Source: Zobellia roscoffensis
GTDB lineage: Bacteria > Bacteroidota > Bacteroidia > Flavobacteriales > Flavobacteriaceae
Direction: 5' to 3'
Assembly: GCF_015330165.1 (NCBI RefSeq)
Contig: NZ_JADDXT010000002.1
Location: forward strand, 990,504 to 1,054,503
DNA: 64,000 nt
Under the pieces are notes generated by a model. That model worked only from the letters and a program-made list of their open reading frames with translations. It ran no database searches and was not told the DNA's origin. Positions 47,593 to 54,745 of the stretch are shown here, piece after piece (within the stretch, counting starts at the first letter, position 1; the number at the start of each line of letters is the position of its first letter). Made by a program: the position numbers and the translations under genes.

Positions 47593-48078
47593 ATGAAAAT
47601 AGACAAATCTCTTTTTGAAAAAGCATTAGATATTATTGGAATTGACTCTTCAAAAAACGTTATAAAAGTAACGGATAAAACTCTTGATTTTTTTAAAGAG
47701 ATAGACTTGCCAGATGAATTAATTGACTTTTTTAAACAATTTTCGTGTTTAAAATATATTGATTTTGACGGAATAAGTTTTTCACGAATAAACGATATGC
47801 GAACTGATAATCTGGAAGAACAGAATAATGAACTATATAAAAAGAAATTACTAATCATTGGCTCTGGAATGAATGGCGACCCAATAGTTCTGAATTTTGA
47901 AACTATGAATATGGGATATGTTTTTCACGACCAATTATGGGAAAATGAAGAAATCGAAGATTTGGATTCAATTTATATAGACTTAGGTTTGAGTATTGGG
48001 GAGTTCTATTATAAAAAAATGACCGAAGAAGAATTCCCAATTGATGCATATGATGCGGAAGAATATGTGAAAAAATAA
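47593..48078 (+). CDS. SMI1/KNR4 (SUKH)-like protein
   Basis: 161 aa. The layout LPDELIDFFKQFSCLKYIDFDGISFSRI, then LLIIGSGMNGDPIVLNFETMNMGYVFHDQLWE, matches the SUKH superfamily, whose members often serve as immunity proteins against polymorphic toxins. Sole gene of its cassette; ATG lies 57 bp after the left core site and the stop is just before the right one. No toxin gene accompanies it, so it may be an orphan immunity gene. Confidence 0.8.
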   Translation: MKIDKSLFEKALDIIGIDSSKNVIKVTDKTLDFFKEIDLPDELIDFFKQFSCLKYIDFDGISFSRINDMRTDNLEEQNNELYKKKLLIIGSGMNGDPIVLNFETMNMGYVFHDQLWENEEIEDLDSIYIDLGLSIGEFYYKKMTEEEFPIDAYDAEEYVKK

Positions 48079-48082
48079 CTAC

Positions 48083-48276
48083 TGCCAACAATGGCTATAG
48101 TTAATACGGGTTTTGGTACTTAACCCAAAGTTTAGAGCTTTTAACCAAGTCCGCCAAATCTTTTGATTTGGCTTTAGAACAAAAAAGATAAAACAAAATA
48201 AAAAGTTTTGGCTAAGTGCTTAATCGAAAGTTCAATACTTTTAATTCCCGTACTAACCATAGCCTGAACGTTGTAT
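48083..48276 (+). repeat. attC-like element B
   Basis: 194 nt from TGCCAAC to GTTGTAT. Spacer AAT; arm GGCTAT-A-GTTA-A-TACGGG (48093-48110) pairs with CCCGTA-C-TAAC-C-ATAGCC (48247-48264); spacer TGAAC. Same 6-1-4-1-6 layout with A/C mismatches as element C. Inner hairpin GCCAAATC, TTTT, GATTTGGC at 48153-48172. Confidence 0.78.
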
Positions 48277-48302
48277 GCAATTATGAAAAACCAAGATATC
48301 TA

Positions 48303-49973
48303 ATGAACAGTAAAAGTTTTAAAAAATGTTTTTCAATAGATTCAATACTGCTTGCTTGGGAACGAGTCATATCTAGTGTTGGAACTGATGCTAAAGATTA
48401 CTTTGGAATTAGTATTTATAGTGCTAATCTAAATCAAAATTTAAAAAAACTTTCTGACGAATTAAATAATGGTGAATATAACCCAACAAGACCTTTTAAG
48501 TATTTTGAACCTAAAATAAATGGAACTCAAAGAACAAAAACTGTACTTGGAATTAAAGATGCAATTGTCTATCAAGCTATTGCAAATTATGTTGCAGAAT
48601 TAACATATGACCATTTTACCGAGACAAGACATTTTGTATTTGGTAGTGTTCTTAGTCCCGATGTAAAAAAAGGCACTAGCCTTCTAGAAGAAGACGGAAT
48701 TGATTTTTATTTTTTCGAATACTACGTTAGTCTGTATAACCGCTTTGTAGAAAGTATAAATGAAACCGTTGACAAACATTCCATTCAATATAGATTAGAG
48801 ACTGATATAACTAGTTTTTTTGATACAATACCTCACTCTACTTTAATCATTGAACTTAACAATTTTCAAATAGATAGAGAAATATTAGAGTTCTTCAGTA
48901 ATTGTCTTAATTTTTGGTCTGGTACAAGAGATTCAGAAACTATTGGTGTTGGTATACCACAAGGACCAGCTGCGTCATACTTTTTTGCAAACTTAATTTT
49001 AGACAGCTTAGATAGGATGGCAATGAAAAATGGATTGACCTATTTCAGATTTATGGATGATATAAGAATATATGATTCTAATAAAAATAATCTCAATTCA
49101 GCATTAATCAGTTTTGATAGACATCTTAAAAGCAAATCTCTTTCCATAAATATTAAAAAGACCTCAATAAAAGAGGTAGAACATTCAGAAAATGAAAAAG
49201 GTAGACTACTTGATTCGTCTGGAATAAAGATTAAGAAAAATAAAAAATCAAAGGAAATTGATATAGACATCTTAGAACACGATTCAACTCAAATAAGTGG
49301 TGATGAAGAAAAGAATATAACAGCTTTAAATAAAAGAGAAGCTTTAAACTTTTATTATCAAGCTATTCGTCAAATTGAGGACGAATTATTAGATATCTAC
49401 TACGAAACCAAGGATGAAGACATTTTAGAATCATCATTTTTAACAGATGTCAAACTTGTTAGAAGATTTTTAACGTTAGCTCAAAAATGGAGATTAGTTA
49501 GTAAAAATCTCATTGATATGGATGATAAAATTCCTGACTATGAAATGGTTGACATATGGCTATTTGGAATTTCAAGAATTCATTGGAAAGCTAATAACCT
49601 TATTTGGAATTTAACTTATTACATTGATTTAAGTGACTACCATTCTGAGTTCAATAAATTACTAAATGAATTTAAAGATTACGAATGGGTAAAATATCAA
49701 ATACTAGCTGTTTATGGTAAAACTCTGAATTTTAAGAGTTCAAAACTAAATTCTATTATAAAGAAAATTAATGAAGAAAAAAGCCCTCTTGTAAGGCTAG
49801 GATATTATAAGATGCTAGTAGAAAAAATAAAGGTTAATTCTCAAATTGCAGATTCACTAACATATTTGATAAAATCAGAACCAGAAATTTACGTTCAAGA
49901 AACAGTTCTTAATCTAATACATCAAAAACATTTGAATATTCCAATTGACAACTTAAAAACTTGGTTTTTATGA
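48303..49973 (+). CDS. defence-type reverse transcriptase
   Basis: 556 aa from the ATG at 48303, which lies 33 nt inside the cassette; the longer frame from 48216 would begin inside attC-like element B. RT core: motif A LETDITSFFDTI (Asp168/Asp174), motif B GIPQGPAASYF (218-228), motif C FRFMDDIRIY (catalytic DD at 252-253). The last about 190 residues are helical, HEAT-like. It lacks a group II intron maturase/X domain and nuclease domain. Together with the overlapping HEPN-like gene it resembles the Abi/DRT class of phage-defence RTs, particularly RT-HEPN types such as AbiA. Confidence 0.88.
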   Translation: MNSKSFKKCFSIDSILLAWERVISSVGTDAKDYFGISIYSANLNQNLKKLSDELNNGEYNPTRPFKYFEPKINGTQRTKTVLGIKDAIVYQAIANYVAELTYDHFTETRHFVFGSVLSPDVKKGTSLLEEDGIDFYFFEYYVSLYNRFVESINETVDKHSIQYRLETDITSFFDTIPHSTLIIELNNFQIDREILEFFSNCLNFWSGTRDSETIGVGIPQGPAASYFFANLILDSLDRMAMKNGLTYFRFMDDIRIYDSNKNNLNSALISFDRHLKSKSLSINIKKTSIKEVEHSENEKGRLLDSSGIKIKKNKKSKEIDIDILEHDSTQISGDEEKNITALNKREALNFYYQAIRQIEDELLDIYYETKDEDILESSFLTDVKLVRRFLTLAQKWRLVSKNLIDMDDKIPDYEMVDIWLFGISRIHWKANNLIWNLTYYIDLSDYHSEFNKLLNEFKDYEWVKYQILAVYGKTLNFKSSKLNSIIKKINEEKSPLVRLGYYKMLVEKIKVNSQIADSLTYLIKSEPEIYVQETVLNLIHQKHLNIPIDNLKTWFL

Positions 49974-50617
49974 TGGATTATTTAAAAACTCTCGATAACA
50001 TAAAAAATTCTATTAGTAAAGGCGAGGAACTAAATGCAACCAACAAACTTATTGTAATTGGATTAATAGAAAAAGAAAAGGAATCTTACGCTATTGATGA
50101 TGAAGATTCATTTACTTATTTCTACGAAGATGTAATTGATAGCGAAATCGCTTTTGATTTTGAAGAAAAACTGACAACACCTGTTTATGAAGTTGCACAA
50201 AGTGATGCAACTAACTGTATTAGCACCTTTTCTTCGATTAAAAAACTTGAAGAGAATTCTTCTTTATATTCTTGGCTTCAAAATGCAATCCGATTTACAG
50301 ACCACTTAGCGTTGCATTATCTTCAAGAAATAATTAATGAAGTTCCAGAAAAACAAGGTGATGCAGGAATCGAAAGGTCAAGATACATTCAAATAAATCA
50401 AAAGAAAAATGATGCTGAAAAGGCAGGAAGAATAATGGACAACCTTTATGATTGTAGAAATAAATTGGAACACCGCAAAATTAAAGATTCCGAGGATTCA
50501 GATTACCAAAGAATAATACCACCTAATTATAAGAGAGCTAAAAAGCAAATTGTAAAACGCTATCCAGAAGCCTTAATATGCTTTCAAGATTCGTTTATTA
50601 AATTTTACGCAAAATAA
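49970..50617 (+). CDS. HEPN-like protein coupled to the reverse transcriptase
   Basis: 215 aa. The ATG overlaps the RT stop (ATGA); an upstream TTG at 49961 is possible. Mostly helical. DCRNKLEHRKI contains R163-N-K-L-E-H168, fitting the RNase-type Rx4-6H motif of HEPN domains. Translational coupling to the RT and co-residence in one cassette indicate joint action, for example an RT sensor with HEPN RNase effector. HEPN assignment rests mainly on the motif and helical content. Confidence 0.78.
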   Translation: MMDYLKTLDNIKNSISKGEELNATNKLIVIGLIEKEKESYAIDDEDSFTYFYEDVIDSEIAFDFEEKLTTPVYEVAQSDATNCISTFSSIKKLEENSSLYSWLQNAIRFTDHLALHYLQEIINEVPEKQGDAGIERSRYIQINQKKNDAEKAGRIMDNLYDCRNKLEHRKIKDSEDSDYQRIIPPNYKRAKKQIVKRYPEALICFQDSFIKFYAK

Positions 50618-50621
50618 CTGC

Positions 50622-50754
50622 ATACAACAATGTATAAAAATAATAGCGGTTTAATCGCTAAAATGAAAGTAAGTAAATATAAAAAAAAGTCTGTTTTTAA
50701 CCGAAAAGTTAGTGCTTTTTAATCCGCTACTATTCTTATACTAGACCGTTGTAA
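50622..50754 (+). repeat. attC-like element C
   Basis: 133 nt from ATACAAC to GTTGTAA. Spacer AAT; arm GTATAA-A-AATA-A-TAGCGG (50632-50649) pairs with CCGCTA-C-TATT-C-TTATAC (50724-50741); spacer TAGACC. Its arms are identical to those of element E. The inner part is AT-rich without the GCCAAAT hairpin of the long elements. Confidence 0.8.
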
Positions 50755-50810
50755 CACATTTCATTGCGCCAATGCGGCCAAATTTCAATATATCAAAATA
50801 AATTCTGCTT

Positions 50811-51227
50811 ATGCAACAAGAAAAAGATTATTTGCAACGTGAAATTCAAAAACTGACATTATTCTTAACTAAATTAATTAGTAAAATAAGTGGCTCTCAT
50901 TTGGACAATGTCGAGGTTGATTTGCAACAAACAGACCATGAATTTCAGCATAATTTTGGATTTTCTTTGTTTAAATTAATGGATTTATCAAACCCGAAAA
51001 TTTTAGATAAATTAAAAGATATTGATGAGACTCATTTAGAAAAAATTACTGAATTATTGTTTGAATCAGTCAGAAAGGCGAAAGAAACGGACAAAAATTC
51101 AGGAATTGATATCAAATCATTTTCTGAGAAAACTATTTTTTTACTTGATTATTTGGACAGTAGTACAGGCACTTATTCCATTGATAGAATGAATAAGAAA
51201 AACGTGTTACAACAAAACCTCCTATAA
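50811..51227 (+). CDS. small cassette protein of unknown function
   Basis: 138 aa, soluble, helical N-terminus (MQQEKDYLQREIQKLTLFLTKLISKI), no catalytic motif seen. Its last dozen codons run through the cassette's right core site (GTGTTACAAC, 51204-51213), so the C-terminus is encoded by the recombination element and its end may have changed with cassette exchange or by the IS insertion just downstream. Confidence 0.72.
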   Translation: MQQEKDYLQREIQKLTLFLTKLISKISGSHLDNVEVDLQQTDHEFQHNFGFSLFKLMDLSNPKILDKLKDIDETHLEKITELLFESVRKAKETDKNSGIDIKSFSEKTIFLLDYLDSSTGTYSIDRMNKKNVLQQNLL

Positions 51228-51240
51228 AAAGCCCTAGTCC

Positions 51241-51494
51241 AATACTCTAAAGATAATTAATATGTACATTTTATCCTAAATCACCTTTTTTCTTTTAATA
51301 TAACTTGCTCCCACTCCTATATGTGATACACCTTTTTCTAGGGTTCACCTGCATCTGTATGATTATAAGTTATAATAAACCGGTTCACTTGCTATACGAT
51401 GTGATCATGCCCTAAGACGGTCACAGGTTTTGTTTTGTGATACAGGTTTTTAATACTTCTTTTTGAGCTTTGTTATGATTTACTTTTGTTTTAT
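51241..51494 (-). ncRNA. candidate seekRNA/bridge RNA region of the IS
   Basis: Non-coding end downstream of the transposase, where the IS1111 group encodes its guide RNA. It holds several short inverted segments (for example around ttataagttataataa and ggttcac/gttcacc near 51340-51390). RNA boundaries and guide loops were not resolved; the call is by position. Confidence 0.4.
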
Positions 51495-52550
51495 TTATTC
51501 CACTACTCCAATTACGTAAGGTGTCTCTGTTTTTATAACCGCTAATGTTCTACTCAGTAATTTTCGAGCCACTTTTACTATTATACTCTTCACATTCTTG
51601 CCTAAATGTTTTCTGTAATACGACTGCATTATAGGGTCTGTTCGTATGGCTTGCCATGAGGCCTCTATAAAATAACTTCGTATCAAACGATGCGCTCTTC
51701 TGGTCATGCCGGTTGTTCTTAAATTATCACCGCTTTGATAAATTCCAGGTGCCAAACCAACATAACCCGACAAATGTTTCAAACTTCTAAACCTACGTAA
51801 ATCCCCTAATTCACAAAGTATTCCACAGGCAACAATACCGCCGATTCCTGGTATACTTCCAAGTAAATTATAATCTTTCTTATAATACGTCTTACAGAAC
51901 CTTCGCAGCTGGGTAGAGACATCTCGAAGATCTTGGTCCACAAAACGAAATTGACGCATTCGACTATCAAGGGTTGCGCGTGCCGGACAATATTCAAATT
52001 GCAAAGCATCAAGCCAATCTCGAAAACCATGACTCCAATGACTATTGTCATATTGCTCAGGAACAATAACTCCGAAATACAACAGCTGTGATTTTATAAG
52101 ACTTTTTATTCTTCTATAATCTTTCACTAGATCATTTCTTCTACGAAACAAACTTCGTAACTGCTCACGTTCCATATCAGGAACATGAATACTATCTAAA
52201 CGACCATCTTTTAGCTCCCTTGCTATGAGTTGCGCATCTATCCTATCGGTCTTAGTGTGCTTCTCTTTTCCCTTTCGATGAACATCGGCTGGATTCACAA
52301 CCAATGAACGCCATCCATAACTCTCAAAGCTTCGATGCGCATGGTAACCGCAACAACCAGCCTCGTATGCCGTAATCACTTGATGGTCTTGAAAATACTT
52401 CTCAACATAATTCTTTAATCCTTCTGGTGATGGAGGCATTGAAAAGGTCTTACCTCCTGAAATGTCTGTCGAACAATGAATCTTCCAACTTCGTTTGTGA
52501 ATATCGATACCAATGAATAACTTAGGTCTTGCAGTGTGCTCTGTTTTCAT
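51495..52550 (-). CDS. IS110-family DEDD transposase
   Basis: 351 aa. N-terminal RuvC-like DEDD part: Asp in FIGIDIHKRSW near residue 15, Glu in TAYEAGCCGYH near 62, Asp pair in KTDRIDAQLIA near 101-104. C-terminal Transposase_20 part: LLGSIPGIGG near 232 and the conserved Ser in APGIYQSGDNLRTTGMTRR near 275. The frame is intact, so the element may be active. Confidence 0.95.
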   Translation of the reverse strand: MKTEHTARPKLFIGIDIHKRSWKIHCSTDISGGKTFSMPPSPEGLKNYVEKYFQDHQVITAYEAGCCGYHAHRSFESYGWRSLVVNPADVHRKGKEKHTKTDRIDAQLIARELKDGRLDSIHVPDMEREQLRSLFRRRNDLVKDYRRIKSLIKSQLLYFGVIVPEQYDNSHWSHGFRDWLDALQFEYCPARATLDSRMRQFRFVDQDLRDVSTQLRRFCKTYYKKDYNLLGSIPGIGGIVACGILCELGDLRRFRSLKHLSGYVGLAPGIYQSGDNLRTTGMTRRAHRLIRSYFIEASWQAIRTDPIMQSYYRKHLGKNVKSIIVKVARKLLSRTLAVIKTETPYVIGVVE

Positions 52551-52631
52551 ATCTTTTTGTTTTAGTGAACTTTAAAGATAACGGACACGCTGCTTTTACA
52601 TAGATGCTAAACGTAATCCGGACTTTAGGGC

Positions 52632-52791
52632 AAAACCGAAAGGTCTGGTGTATAATTATAAAGTCGCTAAATCTTATGGATTTAGCTTTAGAATAAAAAA
52701 AATAAATCAAAACAATAAGCTTTAGCTTCGTGCGCAGACGGAAACGAAAAGTTTCCTTACCACCGCACTACGCTTAGCCCAACCGTTAGCA
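52632..52791 (+). repeat. attC-like element D, 3' half beside the IS
   Basis: Retains the inner hairpin GCTAAATC, ttatg, GATTTAGC (52666-52686) and the 3' arm CCGCA-C-TACG-C-TTAGCC (52763-52779), spacer CAACC, and right box GTTAGCA (52785-52791). The matching 5' arm is not found on the other side of the IS, so part of the element was lost. Confidence 0.65.
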
Positions 52792-52804
52792 CCAATATAA
52801 AAAA

Positions 52805-53644
52805 ATGAAGATAACCACATTGACACTCCTGTTACTTCTATGTTTCTCTTGTAAAGACAGAAGTCAAATTGCAAAGACTGAAACACAAAAAACTGATAAT
52901 AATAAAATAGTAAAACCTGAATTTCAGTCAATTATTGATTCTTCTGATGTTAAAGGTTCAATATTAATTTACGATTTAAACAAGGACATATACTATTCAA
53001 ATGACTTTGAATGGTCAAACAAGGGGAATTTACCAGCATCTACATTCAAAATCGCAAATTCAATTATCGGACTTGAAACTGGCGTGATTGAAAATGATAG
53101 TATCATTTTTAAATGGGACGGGGAAAAGAAATGGTTAAAAAATTGGGAACAAGATTTAATTCTTAGAGATGCTTTTCAATTTTCTTGTGTTCATTGTTAT
53201 CAAGAAGTTGCAAGAAAAGTCGGTTCAAAAAAAATGAATGATTATGTATCAAAACTTAACTATGGAAATCTAAAAATTGATTCTACCAACATCGATAAAT
53301 TTTGGTTAGAAGGAGAATCAAGAATAAGTCAAATGGAACAAATTGACTTTCTGAAAAGGCTCTACAACTTTGAACTTCCTATTTCCAAAAGAACTGAGAG
53401 TATAATGCGAAATATTATGCTCATTGAAGAAACTGACCAATACAAAATTAGTGGAAAATCTGGTTTATCAAATAATAACGGAGAATACAATGGTTGGTTT
53501 GTTGGGTTTGTTGAATTTAAAAACAATACATACTTATTTGCCACAAATCTGGAGCCTGAAAAAGAGTTTGATATTAATTCTTTTATTGAAAAAAGGTTGG
53601 ATTTAACTCTTCTCGGTCTTAGAAAATTGAATGTTCTGAAATAA
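52805..53644 (+). CDS. class D (OXA-type) beta-lactamase lipoprotein
   Basis: 279 aa. Lipobox CFSC (Cys16). All class D motifs present: STFK (79-82, Ser79 nucleophile and the Lys that is carboxylated in this class), SCV (127-129), YGN (153-155), KSG (218-220) and Trp231. It should hydrolyse beta-lactams in the periplasm; spectrum cannot be predicted. It sits as a single-gene cassette, ATG 20 nt after the core site, the same arrangement as OXA genes in clinical integrons. Confidence 0.92.
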   Translation: MKITTLTLLLLLCFSCKDRSQIAKTETQKTDNNKIVKPEFQSIIDSSDVKGSILIYDLNKDIYYSNDFEWSNKGNLPASTFKIANSIIGLETGVIENDSIIFKWDGEKKWLKNWEQDLILRDAFQFSCVHCYQEVARKVGSKKMNDYVSKLNYGNLKIDSTNIDKFWLEGESRISQMEQIDFLKRLYNFELPISKRTESIMRNIMLIEETDQYKISGKSGLSNNNGEYNGWFVGFVEFKNNTYLFATNLEPEKEFDINSFIEKRLDLTLLGLRKLNVLK

Positions 53645-53656
53645 ATACTGGTGCTA

Positions 53657-54269
53657 ATCGAGTGGATGGCTCCGCCATCAAATGACGGAGTGCACCCCTC
53701 ACACCACCGTACGTACGGGTCTCGTATACGGCGGTTCGTAAATCATCAAACCAAGGCTCTTTTCACCCTTGGCACTATCTTCTAATTTAGGCATAGGCTA
53801 CAACATGTGCTCCTATGCGAATTTTGAAGAGAATTACGTTCGGTCCTTCCTTGTTTATGAGACCTCTAGGGTACTGCCTTAGCTCGTTTCCCGTAAGTAC
53901 TATGACCTCTGCTGACTTCTCCATGTAGCTACACGTAACTTTGGAGACCTCCCCAGGTAAGAACATCTTCTTTCTCTCGATCCCTGCCGTATCTACATAC
54001 TTACCCTTTTGATGTTCTTAGGGCGTTACAATGATGTGCTTGCTTACCCAAGTAAATATGCTCCGTATACGGTTCCTGCTTGGTTTATCCTGAGCACAGC
54101 CGAAGGGTCAGTACCGAGCTTTGTAGTCCTGCTCGCTTCAGTCCTGACCTGACTCATAAACCTTCCACCTTACTAATGGTTCAAGGCTACCCCAGCCCAT
54201 AAGGGACTTGCACCCTCTAGATTAATTAACTACTTTTCTGTAGTTAAAAGATGCCCATACTGGGCACAC
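53657..54269 (-). mobile_element. group IIC intron without ORF, inserted in attC-like element E
   Basis: 613 nt, minus strand. The 5' end GTGTGCCCAGTATGGGC and nearby GGTGCAAGTCCC, the internal GAAGTCAGCAGAGGTCATAG, and a domain V beginning GAACCGCCGTATACGAG (about 53701-53737, CGC triad) followed by GTGGTGTGAGGGG and a domain VI stem all match the Oceanobacillus-type IIC intron. No maturase frame remains in domain IV. It is antisense to the cassettes, as IIC-attC introns are. Its removal joins TGGTGCTA to ACAACG, restoring the exact complement of GTTAGCACCA at 52785. It would need a maturase in trans. Confidence 0.92.
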
Positions 54270-54374
54270 ACAACGTATAAAAATAATAGCGGTTTAGTGC
54301 AAAATTCAAAGTTTAGTAAAAACTGAAATGTAGGACTTTTGATTCCGCTACTATTCTTATACTAAACGTTACCA
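54270..54374 (+). repeat. attC-like element E (split by the intron)
   Basis: Left box TGCTA is at 53652-53656 and continues after the intron as ACAAC. Arm GTATAA-A-AATA-A-TAGCGG (54275-54292) pairs with CCGCTA-C-TATT-C-TTATAC (54345-54362); spacer TAAAC; right box GTTACCA (54368-54374). Arms are identical to element C. This is the right edge of the array. Confidence 0.8.
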
Positions 54375-54379
54375 CACAT

Positions 54380-54718
54380 TTGAGAAAATGCTTTATACAG
54401 GAGTTGATGGAGAATCTGGAGAACGTTAAAAACTCCCCTGATAAGTTTAAGACCGAATTTAGGCGTATGGTCATGCTATTAAAGAAAGAGAATGCTTCTG
54501 ACAAAGATTGGGAGGTATTCAAAACTTATTTTTCTGAAGTTCATAACGACTTTGACCAGAAACTGAAGACTTTATCTTCTGATGTTTCAGAAAAAGAAAT
54601 TCGGTTAGCAGCTTTTCTTAGAATGAACCTAACCACAAAAGAAATTTCAGCCACTTTGAACGTGCTACCAGATAGTATTTTAAAATCTAAATACTGCCTA
54701 AAAAAGAAACTGATCTAA
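54380..54718 (+). pseudogene. C-terminal fragment of a Bacteroidetes LuxR-type (TPR-HTH) regulator
   Basis: 112 codons from a TTG. DWEVFKTYFSEVHNDFDQKL, then EKEIRLAAFLRMNLTTKEIS, then SILKSKYCLKKKL follows the C-terminus of large TPR/LuxR-HTH sensors, which normally have hundreds of residues upstream. The frame begins 3 nt after the last core site, so recombination at the array edge probably cut the gene. No right-hand core complement was found after it. A short stand-alone HTH protein is the alternative. Confidence 0.65.
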
Positions 54719-54745
54719 ACCAGTTTTTGAATGCACTTTGATCAC

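Larger units (their letters stand above)
51231..52631 (-). mobile_element. IS110/IS1111-family insertion sequence
   Basis: About 1.4 kb. Subterminal inverted repeats GCCCTAGTCC (51231-51240) and GGACTTTAGGGC (52620-52631) flank a DEDD transposase. No target duplication is expected for this family. The longer non-coding end (about 250 bp) lies downstream of the transposase, as in the IS1111 group. It has landed in what was an attC-like element (only its 3' half remains at 52632-52791). Exact outer ends are uncertain by some bases. Confidence 0.8.
45456..54377 (+). mobile_element. integron-like gene cassette array without integrase
   Basis: About 8.9 kb of AT-rich DNA divided into gene units by structured intergenic elements. 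Each unit begins with GTT plus 7 private bases and ends with the reverse complement of those 10 bases: GTTAGGCAAA (45512) with TTTGCCTAAC (47343); GTTGGCAGTA (47536) with TACTGCCAAC (48080); GTTGTATGCA (48270) with TGCATACAAC (50619); GTTGTAACAC (50748) with GTGTTACAAC (51204); GTTAGCACCA (52785) with TGGTGCTA at 53649, completed to ...AC when the intron is removed. This is what cassette circles recombined at R'/R'' boxes leave behind. No tyrosine recombinase is in the window. Confidence 0.75.

Noticed and set aside
48216..48302. Upstream start for the reverse transcriptase
   Set aside because: This stretch is the 3' part of attC-like element B and lies before the cassette core; the family-like sequence begins after the ATG at 48303.
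48303..49973. Reverse transcriptase as the maturase of the group II intron at 53657
   Set aside because: It lacks the maturase/X domain, lies on the other strand in a different cassette, and is coupled to a HEPN-like gene.
48270..50628. Retron
   Set aside because: No msr/msd-like inverted structure is visible directly upstream of the RT; the nearby hairpins are the attC-like elements shared by all cassettes.
45456..54377. CRISPR array
   Set aside because: Repeats are long, imperfect and separated by whole genes; no short regular direct repeats or cas genes are present.
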